The position numbers and the translations under genes are program-made. Shown piece after piece: positions 13,111-25,887 of a stretch of DNA of 64,000 nt (position 1 is the first letter of the stretch; the number at the start of each line of letters is the position of its first letter). The notes beneath the pieces are model-generated. The model was not told the DNA's origin, made no database searches, and saw nothing but the letters and a program-made list of their open reading frames with translations. The DNA comes from Anarhynchus alexandrinus. Taxonomy: Eukaryota; Chordata; Aves; Charadriiformes; Charadriidae. Location: NCBI GenBank assembly GCA_008711295.1, contig VUYV01000124.1, positions 2,591,429 through 2,655,428 of the forward strand, given 5' to 3'.

Positions 13111-13694
13111 CTGAGCCGTCGGGCTAATAAACAAGTTAATTTGGCGTAGGAAATTTCCTCGCGGTCCGCATGCCGTCTTCCTTTGGATTGGCGCTCTTGG
13201 GCCAAGGCGGCTGTAGAAACAAGTTCGTGTCTCAGGCAGAGTTAGGTCCTCCGGTCACCTCTGCGCCAGGGCTCAACGCTTGGCTGAGCCACAGAGACTA
13301 CCCGTCCCTGATGGCCTTCCCCTGCTTTCCCAAGCGCAAATGTAGCCCCGCAGCCCGTTGCTCTACGAAGACCTAGAGACCTCGTTGTGGAGGAGATGTG
13401 CATGGGGGCTTTGGTGATACACACCTTGCTCCTGGAAAACCACCCCCAGATCAAAGCTGATACCTGTTGAGACAATGAGCCCTACCATCCCCAGATCAAA
13501 TTTGACATCTCTTGAGACAACAAGACCTTCTAGGCTGCATGTGGGTCCCAGTATGTCCAAGCATAACCAGGCTCTCGGTAATGGGAAGCCGGGGTAGAAA
13601 GTGAGTGTTGTGTCACACAGCAGGCAAGTGGGAGTGGGAGCAGGGGAAAATGGAGATACATAGATACATCCACTGGCAGGGCTGAGTCGCTGCA
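13111..13694. other. intergenic, upstream flank of SMOC1
   Basis: A moderate-GC transition out of the CpG island, containing a small AT-rich patch (about 13125-13150) and otherwise unremarkable sequence. No gene, repeat family or clear motif cluster was recognised. Confidence 0.6.
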
Positions 13695-14025
13695 GGCATA
13701 TACCTGAAAGGAGGTTGTAGCGAGGTGGCTGTTGGTCTCTTTTCCCAAGTAATAAGTGATAGGACAAGAGGAAATGGCCTCAAGTTGCGCCAGGGGAGGT
13801 TTAGATTGGATATGAGGAAAAATTTCTTCACTAAAAGGGTTGTCAAGCATTGGAACAGGCTGCCCAGGGAAGTGGTTGAGTCACCATCCCTGGAGGTATT
13901 TAAAAGATGTGTAGATGTGGTGCTGAGGGACATGGTTTAGTGATGGACTTGGCAGTGCTAGGTTAGTGGTTGGACCTGATGATCTTAAAGGTCTCTTCCA
14001 ACCATAACCATTCTATGATTCTATG
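13695..14025 (+). mobile_element. CR1 LINE, 5'-truncated 3' end
   Basis: This is the 3' end of a chicken-repeat-1 (CR1) non-LTR retrotransposon. A frame from about 13750 to 13940 reads as the C-terminal tail of the CR1 ORF2 protein: [17 protein letters not shown], then [20 protein letters not shown], then [10 protein letters not shown], then a stop. The 3' UTR follows and ends in the diagnostic doubled octamer ATTCTATG (14010-14017 and 14018-14025). No poly(A) tail or clear target-site duplication is visible, which is normal for CR1. The reading frame of the tail is uninterrupted, so the copy is not very old. It is 5'-truncated, lacks the reverse transcriptase and endonuclease domains, and cannot move by itself. 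It lies about 1 kb upstream of the SMOC1 promoter. Confidence 0.92.
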
Positions 14026-15611
14026 TCTGTCCAATTAGGAGCTAAAGAGAGAGCAGTACCGTGGCAGTGTAATGGCAGGAAGCTGTAGACCCTGAGCAAT
14101 GGAGGCAGCGAGCAATGCCAAGCCTCTGTCTACCTGCTGACTGAGTGACGGAGGTGTCTCATGAACTGGAGTGACTTGCATTTACATTGAGTCCTTCATT
14201 TTAAAATTATACGCATGAGTTTGATGGCAGGCATAGCAGGGCAGAGGCCAAACATTTTGCGAAACAATACGCATGAGAGGTCACTGCTATGCACATAATA
14301 GTGATGATAACCTTTTCATGGGACTGTTTTGTGGTGCTCTTATGGAAGCACACAAGACATGCAATTTCTTCATATAACATATTTAACTTTCTTTACTCAG
14401 TGACCTTACAAGAGGCAATACTCACACTTGTAAAAATTCCCTAGAGTGTATCCGCTAGGTATGGGGAGGGGCTGCTACGCCCACACAAAGAACCTTGTTA
14501 CACAGTAGAAGTCATATAATTCTGGCATCTTATCAGAGCAAAGCAGGGTGTTTAGTTATAGCGGTTGCTTTAATCTTTTTTTTTTCTTTAAAAAAAAAAA
14601 GTATTTATTTTAGAAATGCCAGTACGTAACATTTTGTCATTAGCCTAGGCAGGATAAGCCGTTTGTTACTCACGCGGAGCTCTGCCAGTATTCATTATTC
14701 TTGGCTTGCAGATCTCTCTGGAGCTCCAAACCCGGCACACCATACAAGCCTACCGATGTACCTTAGTCCTAACCCTCACCGCTCTGCTATCCTGGTCCTA
14801 AGCTTTGCCAGCTCTTCTTCAATATGGCCTGCGGTATCCTCTGATTTTCCATTTCAAAGTCTCTCTGATCCACACCTGAACTTCTGCCATTCCACATGAC
14901 ATGAACAGAGAGACCTTGAGGGGAAGAGGAGGGGGAGAGCTGGGAAATCTGAATATGAGTGTCCTTGTGTACATCAGGATCAGCTCCTGTTGAGGTTGGA
15001 CAAGTTATACGAGTGCACACCTGACATCTGTGAAAAGACAGGCAGAATCTAGTACAGTTTTGTTGAGGCAGTGATCCCACCATTGAAGTACCACATCACC
15101 TCATAGTTAAGTCTTGATTAAATTCCAGTCCAGATAACAATATCCCGCTTGCCTACATTCCCCTCTCCAATTTCATAGGGAATTTTTTTTGCATCTGACC
15201 TACTTTGTGTGATGCCTTCATGTGTTCTTTATCACTTGCACTTTAAACATGAATGTCTGTCTGTGGTGTATTTTCCACAGACAGACTCATGGATACCAGG
15301 AGATCTCTGCTATATAAATGCTCGTTACCACCATGAAGAAATTGTTGTTTTCCCGTTCCCTAACAGAGAATACCAGCTACACTGGAAGCCTACCCTCCAA
15401 TGCCTATGAGGCCCTGACATCAGCAGCATCAAGTAAAAGTTCCAGGGAGGGTCAGAAATTCCCACTAAATGAGCACTTTGACCTCTTTATGGTCAAAGCT
15501 GTTCATAACCTTGCAGCAGGTACTTCCAGCCTTGACCAATATTCCCATGGCCAGGTGTTTCTCTGTCGGGATGTATGTTTCCTTTGCAGAAAGTAACTGC
15601 CTTAGTGCAAT
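14026..15611. other. intergenic, AT-rich
   Basis: Non-coding sequence with a T-run followed by an A-run (about 14573-14600). Its main feature is the perfect stem-loop at 15255-15286, annotated separately. I see no gene. Confidence 0.5.
15255..15286. repeat. perfect 12-bp inverted repeat with 8-nt loop
   Basis: GTCTGTCTGTGG (15255-15266) and CCACAGACAGAC (15275-15286) are exact reverse complements around the loop TGTATTTT. The next bases outward do not pair. The arms contain a repeated GTCT/AGAC step, and AGAC is the SMAD-binding half-site, so the element carries several such half-sites. No terminator role is expected in a vertebrate, and no flanking gene explains it. Confidence 0.7.
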
Positions 15612-15805
15612 ATCCAGGCCAGAAGAGACTCCCTAGCCTGACCTACATTTAAATTCCACTGAGCTGTTCTGAGCCCAAAAACCTGAGCAAAGCACCATTC
15701 AGGTGGATGAAGGACGTCCAGCCCCAGTTTAAAGACACCAGCAATAGAGAGAATACATGTCTTTGTCTAGTGGTGAATCACCTTCACCGTTGAAAATGCA
15801 TGCTT
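15612..15805 (-). mobile_element. ancient CR1-type LINE fragment, antisense
   Basis: On the plus strand this segment follows the reverse complement of the 3' end of an old sauropsid CR1-like repeat, as I remember it from reptile and bird genomes. It starts GGCCAGAAG (15617), then reads TCCAGCCCCAGTTTAAAGACACC and the landmark GGTGAATCACCTTCACCGTTGAAAA near its end. It is heavily diverged, with many substitutions and small deletions compared with the younger copy at 13695-14025, so it is probably shared by many birds. The family call comes from memory of the consensus, not from a search. Confidence 0.55.
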
Positions 15806-18800
15806 GACTCTTCAGCACAGTGGGCCTGATACTCCAGTTGGTATAGGTGCACTTTACTGGTGTGTCATCTTCAAAGAAAAATCTAGATAAATAAAACAAA
15901 CTGCCCAAACATGAAGTTTGGTGCCACTAAGTTGTCTGTTAATTCTCTCCAGGTTGCTGGCAAGTGGGAAGTGCCTGCTTTGGGCACCAGTGGCATTGCA
16001 GAGATGCTGATGAGCTGAGAGGAGGCTAGTGTCCAAACATAAGAGGAACCAGGTGTCTAACCTTCTTGCTTGAGCTCTTCCGAGAATCCCTGCCATCACT
16101 CTGAGGATGCAGTGCCAAACGCTGCGCTGGCACAGTGCCACTTCAGTCAGTGGTGTCTCACCAGCAAAGAACTTGCCCAGGGTGTTCAACTGAAAACTAC
16201 AAAGAGAGAGGGGCACAGAACTAAAAGAGAAGTTGTTCTTCATGTCCAGGCATTCGTACATGAGACCCAACGTTCGGATGCTTCCGAGGAAGATGTAAGC
16301 CCAGCCGTAATGAATTCAGCTATGCAATGCTGCTGGAGGTAGCACCGAAACTGGTACCGTTGGGGCTTGTTGTGTATACCAGTATGTGTTGATGATTAAT
16401 ATCTTGTTGCTATGGTGCCTGCATATCACGCGCACCACCGCAAACCCATGGCACGGGACGTATATATTGGTGGTCTTGACAACTGTTCAGGGAGAACCGT
16501 TTGATTGCTGTGATTACTTGCCTCTGCATCTACTTGTCTTGTCCTCGGACAAGTTTCAGAAGATTGCTGTCCTCTTTCGAACAGTATTGGCACCCACAAC
16601 AGAACCGTCATGGGATCTGTCTGTCACAGCTTCCATCAGGGAACCTATCCCCCCTTGCACACATTTAGCAGAAAAGATTACTCACACTTTCAATAAAGAA
16701 TAATCTGCTGCCTCCAAATATGACCTAATTGCGTTTAGAGTCCAAATTAATGTTAGTGGTTCTTTTTTAAGTCAGTGGATGCTACAATCACTCCTGCAGC
16801 AGGTATAGATTTAGTTCACTTTTTGTCACAAAAGGAGTAAAGAAGAATATGTGGGATTTGCTGTGAGATTGATTGTTGTAGGTTGTATCGATGCAGAATT
16901 TAGAGCTATTTTTTTGAACATCATGCCTACTGAGTCACTTGGGTAATTATAATCAGAGAATTAGCCATTGCTGCTAGGCCTTAATTGCTGAGAACCTGCA
17001 GCAGTTGGAAGAGCCTTTTCTACTACGCTGACACCCTCAAATATCCATCCAAAGGCGAGTTCAGGGAAGCCCAGAATAAAGATTGAAAAGCCACAGTTGA
17101 GCACTCTCATGACCCTACGCAGGTTGGAATAGCAGCCACAGGATGAGAGAGTCTGTGCAGTCACCCTAAAATGAGGTAGAATACAGTTTTCCCAGCTTCC
17201 CAGACACAGGTTGTATATGGGGGTTGTGGGGAGGAGTAAGTTTGACTCATAGCGATTATGAGGCTGGAAATCAAAAGTCCTTGGGTTTGAAAGGATTCAT
17301 ATCACAGCATACGGCAATTTTATAGTGTCATCCCACTGTCAGCACAGTTGCTGCTATGGGCAAAGTATTCATACTTGTTGAGATGTAGAAACACATTGCT
17401 ATTAGCATGTCTTGGGGTGTACTTGCTGAATTACGTCAACAAAAAGGAGTCTCAGCTTCTTATGAAAGCTAATTATGCATTTGCCTGAATGAAACACAGT
17501 TAGTAACAGTAAGTGTCCCATTGGGCTTTTCATCCTGGAAGCTCTTTGCAGAATGTTCACTTATACTTGAACAAAAAGCTTTGTTAAAAATATGACAGGA
17601 TTGCAAGTCTTTTTCCATGAAATCCACCTAGTGTCCGCCACTTCATTCAATATACTCCATATAAAAATTCTGTGCAGAGCTTTTCTCTAGAAAGTATATT
17701 AAATTGTGTGGGTCCTGGCTGCACTTCACTGGTTTCCCAAAGAGTTGCTAGTAGTTCTGGTTAGTTCCCCACCACTGCCAAACCCTCACCTCTCACTAGT
17801 GCCCATCCATCTGATCCTACTACCCAGCCATACCTTCATATGCCCTGATGTTAATCCACCACAGGAAGAGGCTGCTGGCCATACACCAGTATTGTTCGGA
17901 AAACAAAACAAAACAAAACCCAAAACCGGAATGCAGTGAAGTGCAAGATGTAGTAAAGAGGCAGTAAACTCCATCTGAGCTTCAGTATGTTTTCTCATGG
18001 TGCTGAAGCACATATCTATTTTTAAGGATGGAACCTCCACAATGACCTGGCTGATGTTAGTCTGTAAACTGCCAGCTTCTTCTTTTTTGCCTTTTTACTC
18101 TTATTTATGTTTTGCAATTTCTAGGGTATAATGTTGAGAATCGGTACGAGGCCCAATGCAGTGGTGGTGAATGATGGGTATTTGTGTGGCACTGGAAAAT
18201 TAAATGACTTTTCCAATAATCTACCTAACAGATTTTTAATGTTCATTGTGCGCTTTTTTCAGTTTTGTGAAGTAAATATAATATCACTCCAGGCTCTAAA
18301 AAGAATGCCAATCGACCATATCTTTAACCTTTAGAATCTTTAAAAGTACTTAGGGACTTGCCAATTTTTTTTTTTTGAATCAGCTATGAGATTGAAGTTG
18401 GGTTGGACTCCATATGGACTCCAGAAGAGAGGAGCTCTGTTCCAACCACATTTATCAATCTTATCAAGGCAAGGATTCTTTCTGCTCATCCTGTCTACCT
18501 GGGTGGGATAAATGGAAAGTGGGTGGGGAAAGAAATACCTCTGTGCTGAAATTTTGAGGACTGGGTACTCTGGGCTGCAAATGCGAGGGAGAGCAGGTGG
18601 TGAATCTCCCATACGTGAGCACTCTTTGCCCACGCAGAGAGGGCTCACCATCAAAAGTGCAAAAGAAGTGTGGGGGGACAGATCATGCCAGGGCACATGG
18701 AAGGCAAGATCTCTTGCCTGACCTCCCATCCATACGATCCTCCACCATCACAGACAACAGCAAAAAGGAGGAGGAAGCAGCTCAGGATAAGGCCCTGTGA

Positions 18801-21200
18801 GCTCAACAAGTCATGACATTGGGGTTATTTTTTGTCGCTTGAGCACATTTAACTTGTCTCAAAGAGATGCTCAGATGAATGGAATGAAGTATTTTGTGTC
18901 ACAGGTCAGCACCCCCCTCATCTGCCTCCCTCCATCAGCAGTCCTTATCCTCAGGAAACTCGGAATCAGAATTGTGTCCTAAATGGCACGAAGGCAACTC
19001 AGAAATGTACTTCGGCAAAGAAGCCCTGGCATCATGTTAGACGCTCTTTGTCTTCTGAGTTGGGGAGGCAAAATGGTGACAAAAGAGCAGGATACAAATT
19101 CTAAGATGCCTCAATCCTGCAATTTTTCATCTGGGCCAAGAGTAACACTCGTTATCAGACAGGCAAAGTTTGTTTTTTCTTCCCTACCAGTTTTTTAGCA
19201 CTGATTTAGGCTTCACACTGACACCAGCAAAACTGCACTTAAATCACAGCCCTGAGAACCAGCTACATGCATCCAAAGCTGAGCAGAGTTCAAACCTCAG
19301 CCCTGTGCTGATACAGAGTCTTTTCTGTTTTAAATTGCCCACCCACTCACTATTCCCAGCTGCCGAGCCACATAACGTTCAAAGACCACACACAAGGTGC
19401 AAGAGCAATAGGGGCCTGTTGAAAATTAAAGTGCAACAGCTTAGTCAAGAGGATAGGCTCCAGCATTGCTGCCTAGAAAATGGGGGCAAGGAATGAGGAC
19501 GGAAGGGCAGATGGAGACCGTGGGAGATCCATACAGAAAGCGATGGGAATCTACATCGGAATGTATTTCACAGAAATCCCCTACCTTCAGCTCACAGATC
19601 AACAGAGACGCAGAGCTTCGGGTATGAAGACAGGCAAGAAGCAGCTCAGAAAAGGAGGTGGTGCTTTCCAGAGACTAGAGATGATACTGGGGTCCCAGGG
19701 TTTGTTCTCAGCTTGGCTGTTGGCTCTCTAGAAGGACCTGGAGCCAGTCAAAAAACCTCTCTGTGCCTTATTTCCCCCTCTTGAGCAAATGTCAAGAAGT
19801 ATAAGAGCCTCATGTGAATGTTGTGCTATTTGCCACAGCCCCCGACAGACAGTAAAACTGTCGAAGAGCTCTGGTATCTTCTCTCCACTTCTGCGGCTGA
19901 AGGGACCTTGCTCTGAAAACCGCTCGTTTGAATGCCTTACAGTAGTGTCGCCTATTCCTCCTCATCCCATTGTAAGAGCACATTACCATCAAAAACTAGA
20001 GTGTTGCCATACCACTCAGTAGTGAAACAAAGATAGGAGCTCATCAGCACCATCACACATCACAGTGCAGCACCCCCACTTTTAGAAAAGAGCAGGGCCC
20101 TTCTGCTGGCCCCTGGGCTAGGATTGGCAGGGTCCGAGGCAAATTGGTGAAAATCAACCTTGCCCTGAACATATCTGCTCAGATGGCTGACTTCGCTACG
20201 ATTTTGCACAAAAAGAGACTGTTCACCTCAAAGCATTTTTAAAACATTCTTAAGTTTTGTCCCGTTGCTTCTATACATAAGGAATGTGTGTTTATATGTT
20301 TATACATCAAGATTTTGTGCTTAGTCGCTGACCAAGGCTAAATACTTAAAGGCTGAGTCAAGCTGTACTCTAAATGTGGGCTATTTTACCCATCGCTAAA
20401 TGAAACGGCTTCACTGCTGAGACAAGGCAATGTTGTAACGGCACATGGCACAACCCAGCAGTCGGAACAAGAAACAACGAAGGTGGTTTCTAACAGAAAG
20501 CGCTCAGGGTGTTTGAAGAGGCAGACTGCCAGGGCTCTACGGGTATCATCCTACTCCCTAGTCCTCAGCTGGGACAGCAGCTCAGGAGAGATGAAAGGAG
20601 GAAAGATGAAACACAAGACGCCATGCACCTTCCTACTGCAACTCTGATTACTGCTAGCAAAAGAAAGCAAGCCAAGGTAGACAATGGAAGGAAAGACTCA
20701 CTCAGGTACCCCATACCAAATACTTTGAGGTGTTGTTTGAACCCAGAGCCACATACCATCGCTAGCATCTGTAGTGATCTAAACTTGACCCGCAGATACG
20801 AAAATGCTTGCAGCCTTTTCAGGCTCTTACATTTGATCCCAGATTTAGGCTTCAGAACACGTTCGACAATAAACAGAGCAAAAGATACTGAGACTGGAAT
20901 TTCAATAGTTAATGTTATTGCTCTATTAATTTCGCTACCTTCTTAAAAAAAATGGTAAACGTACAAAAAAATATAGGTGTACATGCATACTGCTTCCTTC
21001 TTCTGACCCCTGTCAGAAACTCGGTGCAGAAAGAAACCTTCCAGCACATAATCGCCTGCAACCAGCTTTTTGAAATATCCCACTGTGATACATATCAACC
21101 TTTTTCTTTTGATTGATAGACTTTGCTAGGGAAACACGGCAGAACAGATGTGTGTGCATGGGTGCCATCAAATGAATTTTAACGCTCTTTCTCCCCCCTC
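15806..21200. other. intergenic, no recognised gene
   Basis: Mixed-composition non-coding DNA. Short open frames on both strands lack domains, splice context and start context. A small CAAAA-type low-complexity run occurs near 17897-17920. No RNA gene or transposon was recognised. Confidence 0.5.
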
Positions 21201-21359
21201 TCCCACCCACAGGCTTATAAAGTTATTCTGGAAGACATGCGAATCCTAAATAATGGGGGAGGGGAGAGTGGGGATTAAGGGACATCTGAAGAAAGTAGTA
21301 TAAAATTGCACTGAAAGCAAAAATCCTCCCACCATAACCTACCCTTGTCCACCCCTGTG

Positions 21360-21960
21360 TCAACAAATATGCAACCAATTAATGTAATTGCAGAGTTATT
21401 TATGGCGCACAGGAAAGTGTAGTCAGGGACCCTGAGAAACAAGGTTGTAGGGATAGGAACGCCTGGGTTTCCCCCTCACCCCCTCCTTTGCAGATGTTTA
21501 AGTTGACTTGTGGTGTCCATGTGTCTCATAACCAAGAGCCTGTCTACTTTGCAGGTGTTGCTTGCTGCATGGGGGTGGGTAAAGTGGATGAAAGGAGACC
21601 TGGAAAAGAGTTGGGGTCTTCTGATTTCAAACTGTGACCAAAAGATATTGGATGGTTTTAGATATTCCTCCCCCCCCACCCCCGCCCTGCTTTGCAGCCT
21701 ACAAAAGCCCCATACTTAATCCCTTCAGATGACCCTTCCGACAGCAGCAACAACATTTGAACACAACAGGGGAAAAAAAAAATTCTTAGCTCCATGATTT
21801 GATTGTTCGGGGTGACAGTTTTGTTACTGTTCAGTGCCCTGCACAAGAGAGGTTTTAATTAGAGCTATTGAGTGGTTTGAATTGGCACAATTAGGGTCAG
21901 CATTAATGATTGCTGCATGTGTTCTTTTGAACAGTAAGGGCTTTTTTTTGCCCACGGACG
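21360..21960. promoter_or_regulatory. candidate conserved non-coding element
   Basis: This block combines several developmental transcription-factor motifs in complex, non-repetitive AT-rich sequence: CCAATTAATGTAATTG near 21377, TTATTTATGG (posterior-HOX-like) near 21400, a MEIS/TGIF-type TGACAG at 21813-21818, TAATTAG at 21856-21862 and CATTAATGATTGC at 21901-21913. No long frame or repeat explains it. The motifs are visible; conservation and activity are inferred. SMOC1, expressed in eye and limb, would be the natural target. Confidence 0.25.
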
Positions 21961-24900
21961 GGAGGGGGTAGCAGCTAATGAACTAGGAGAGTGCAAATTA
22001 TCTCTGCAAAGCTGGGGCAAGTGTAATACACACGGGGGATGAAGGGGAGAGCAGGAAAAGAGACCACGGCATATGGGGCTGATCCAGAAGACTTCTCAGC
22101 GGAGCGCTGAGCACCATCAGTCCCCACTGCTTGCCGTTTGCTTCCTCAGGTGCTGAGGCTGTATAGCGCATGGACAGAGGGGAGTTTCTTGCATCGCAAG
22201 GCAAGACTTCAGAGAGGCAAAGCATAGGCAGTGTTTTTGTACTGAAAAACATGAAAGGAGATGGGGAAAAAGGCTGCAGTCTGCTGAGAACAGTAGTCTG
22301 CTTCAAAAACAAGGACGTGCTCATGCAAATTGGTACTCCCTTGAATGGGCTTGTAGGCTTCACCTGCCTCCCGTTCACTTCAGTGGGCTACTGGATCAGT
22401 TCAAAGGAACACAGCCACATAAGATACATATACGTGTATTTGTGTACAAGCACCCCTCCTGTGTGTGTGGAAACACCTCCCAGATACGCAGACCTGCCTT
22501 AACTGCACTGCAGGTGGGTGCCAGAGCCCCATGCATACGACAGCTCTGCCAAAGGCTGCTCCCACCCCTGCCGAGAAAACAAGAGTCCTCACAGCACGTG
22601 CAACTTGACTCAAAGAGAAGACCTCCTCAGGGCATATCTCTGGTCTCCTCAGGACTTGCAGGTCTCCTGAAACATGCTCATTACCAAACCACGGCAATTA
22701 CACAGTCTCTTCCTGACCCACACGGTCTGTGAAAGTGTGCAGAAATGCTCCTGGGTTGCAGGAGGAACACACTGCCACCCCACTCCAGCAGAGTCGGAGG
22801 CCTACCTTCCATTTAGCTGCTCGTTGGAGAAAGGGCAAGCAGGTGATGGTGGCAACAACCATGTGGGTTCAGGGACTGACTGGTGGCACAGGACCTGCCC
22901 CACTCCTGTGAAGAGCCTCCATTGCCTCTGGGCCATGCAGGTTCTCCCCAAAGCATGAGCTTTTTTGCTCCAGGCCTGGCACAAAGCTTTCAGAGTGCTC
23001 TCCATTTGCTAAAAAGAGCTTTTGGTCAGGGATTATATTAGAACCACAGGTCTCTCTGCACCTTCGAGCTACAGAAACAGTTTGTTCATGTGCCAGCTCC
23101 CCAACATAGTGGTTCCTTGCTGCCCTCCACCACAAGCAGCAAGAGACAGAGATTCCCCACTTACATGTGCAACACATACCTTTTTACTAATGGTGGGTTG
23201 ACCCTCTGATGGCTGAATCAGCCTAGAAGTCCCTTCTGGCCTCCAAAATACAGACAGGGCATCACTGGTAGGGGTACCTGTGGGCCTGTCTCAGGTCTGG
23301 CGGTACCAGCTGAGTCAGATCCTGGCACTGGTCTCACGGTCTGCCCCTGAATACCTGTGTAAGCCAGCAGGCTCACTGTAAAATGTCATTGCTAATTGTC
23401 TGCAGGAGTAATGTCTCCTGAACATGACCCAAAGATGGAGATACATTGTCAGAAATCAAAGAAAAAGTTGATTCTTCAGTAAGCTAAGCTAGTTGGTAGA
23501 GCAGAAGAGAATAGCAAGTATGAATCTCCTTGTCAGAGGACTGATCCTCATACATTTTTCAGAAAACATTTTCAGCCAAACTTTCTGCAGCCATTCCAGA
23601 GTGTGGCTACCAACAACTAACCACTCAAATTTTTGAGGCCAAGCATTAGCACCAGCCAAGGCTGCTCACCCCACCAGTGCCTTGGTTGGCAAAGCAGGTA
23701 AAGCTGTGTGCATGACTGGAGCTGGAGAGGAGCTGGGTGAAATCCTGGGTGTGCAACCTCAGTTGGGAACAAGCCAAATACTTCACCTTTCGTATATGCA
23801 AAAGAAGACAAAGGTGCCCAAAATATGGAAAGAATGGGACTCTTTGGTGTGGTTAAACAGAGGTTTCTGTGTATTTCTGTTAGTAGGTCTTTTCAGATAT
23901 TTCAGTGTCTCCCTCTCTCTCTGAACGTAATCTGCTTCTCTAGAAAAAAATCCCATTTCTCTGGCTTTTTTTAAGTAGGTGATGTGAATGATATTATTCT
24001 TACTTAGGATACACAGTAGCCCAACACATTGGGGAAATAATCAAAATAATCACAGGCCAAGATCTTGCCATGCAAACAGAGGACAAACAGATGATTTGTA
24101 CCCAAAGAGCTCTTATTTCGTAGGCCTAAACGGGCAGAAGTTTAAGCTGCAACATGAAGATTAACCCATGATGCTGTTGCAATCCATTTGTAGCCTATGG
24201 ATGGATACAAACCCAATGGGCACTCACAGCTAGGATAGTCTCACTTTGTTCTCAAGGTAGAAAACAGTAGCCTGAACTAGACCCCTTCCCCCAAGGTGTG
24301 GGTTACCTACTCATTTGTCACACTTTTGGCTTCACAACAAGTTCTTCACCTTATTACAATTTTTTGTGGTACTAATGCCCAAGATCCACAAGGGCCAGTC
24401 CTATAAAGGATCTTTCCTCAGGTGTGCCAGCCTCCAGGACACAGAGAGCCTAGGAGCATCAGGCAGAGGTCTGCTGTTGCCGGCAGCAGCTGGAGTTGAG
24501 CAGATGGATGGCAGGAGGGCGAGAGCAGAGCTTCAGTGGCTGCTGAACCTGGCAGCCGCCTGGGGCAGGGCTTTACCCCCAGCAGGGCTCCAGCCCCCGG
24601 CAGCAGCGTGGCCCTCTTGGAAGCGATCAGCACAGCTGCAGGTGGCTCCATCTCACCTGGCACACCTGAGTGGAGAAGACATCCCCCCTGCCCTCGTCTG
24701 GCTATGAGGAACCGGTTCTACCAGGGCTCAGCAGAGCTGCAAAATTGGAGTGGCCAGGGAAGGGCAGAGAGACAGGGAGCATCTCGCGAGTGCTTTCCCC
24801 TTTTGCCATTGGCTGCTTTCACCTCCTCTCCCCCAGGTCTCTCTCATAAGGACTTCAACTGTTCCCACGGCCAGCGTTTTGGTTTGGGCAGACATCCAGC

Positions 24901-25671
24901 ATCGCTTAGCAGATCCAAAACGACACCTCACACATTCTTGAAGGTGTGAAAGAAACAACCAAGCTGAATCGTTTCACCACCCTTGGGGTACTAGAGGTGA
25001 TACCATAGACTTGCCAAGGAACATGCAAGGACATCCACAAACATTTCACGACCACCTTCTTTGAGTCTGCTTTGTTATTAAACAGCCTTGCGTTTTGGCA
25101 TTAGCTGGAAAGCTGAAAGTACAACTGTTCAGAGGCGACCTCTGCCTTGACTTTCTTATCATATAACCTCAACGAGGCAAGACTTTTCAGTAACGACTTA
25201 GATTTACATTGTCAAATATACGTATTAACAATCTTCATATTGATCATTGACAAGCTGCAGCCTGGAGGATGGGGATAGCACTGCAGGCACCAGGCTGCCA
25301 GCTGGGCCCTGGCCTGAGGTTGAGCTACCTGGAAAGGGTGCAGGAGCTAAAGGACATGAGAGTGGATGTGATGTGTGGAAAGCTGGATGTGACAGGGAAT
25401 ATTGTGAGAAGCTGGCAAAAGCTACAGACGGTGCTGTGAGGGCTAGATGGACCCCTCAGGTGGTTAAGGGGAACATGCATGAGCAACAGTGGAACCACAC
25501 AGATAACAGGAGTGGAGCACTGGGGACATTCTGGGAAACAGGACCTCACTGGGCCAGTGTGCCTGGTAACCATACCCATAAGAGCCCTTAAGGCTGAGAT
25601 AACTTGGCTAGCAGTATCAGAAATTACAAATTCAGGTCTGGATATGGCAAAACTAGGACTAGTGAGGAAAA
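21961..25671. other. intergenic, no recognised gene
   Basis: Non-coding DNA with a locally GC-rich patch at about 24440-24660. A short match to the CR1-type 3' end (CCCTTCTGGCCTCCAAAATA near 23231) may be the remnant of another very old element but is too short to call. The segment from about 25250 to 25671, directly upstream of a possible LTR, has no recognisable domain. Confidence 0.45.
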
Positions 25672-25887
25672 TGTAGTTAGGTGCAGGTTGTCTCTCTCAC
25701 TTGAGGAAAAGAGAGAGAGATGCAGGAGTGGCAAAAAGAGGGGTCAAGAAACATAGAAATGGATAATAGGACACGCCTTTCATGTGGCTGAGGGTATCTG
25801 GGGGTGTTTGTCAAGCAGCCCTACGCTTGATCACCGCAGCTGGAGCCAGAAAATAAACCAACTTCTGTGTTTCTGGCCATGCCAGCA
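25672..25887 (+). mobile_element. possible solo or 3' LTR of an old endogenous retrovirus (tentative)
   Basis: The segment begins TGTAGTTAGG right after a purine-rich GTGAGGAAAA stretch that could be a polypurine tract. It contains a polyadenylation signal (AATAAA, 25852-25857) followed by ACTTCTGTG, as in many avian LTRs, and ends in CA at 25887. No flanking target duplication, TATA box or recognisable retroviral protein was seen, and no family could be named. The boundaries are guesses from the TG...CA rule. Confidence 0.2.

Noticed and set aside
23200..23260. Possible further CR1 3'-end remnant (CCCTTCTGGCCTCCAAAATA)
   Set aside because: The match is only about 20 bp and lacks the octamer tail, so it cannot be told from chance.
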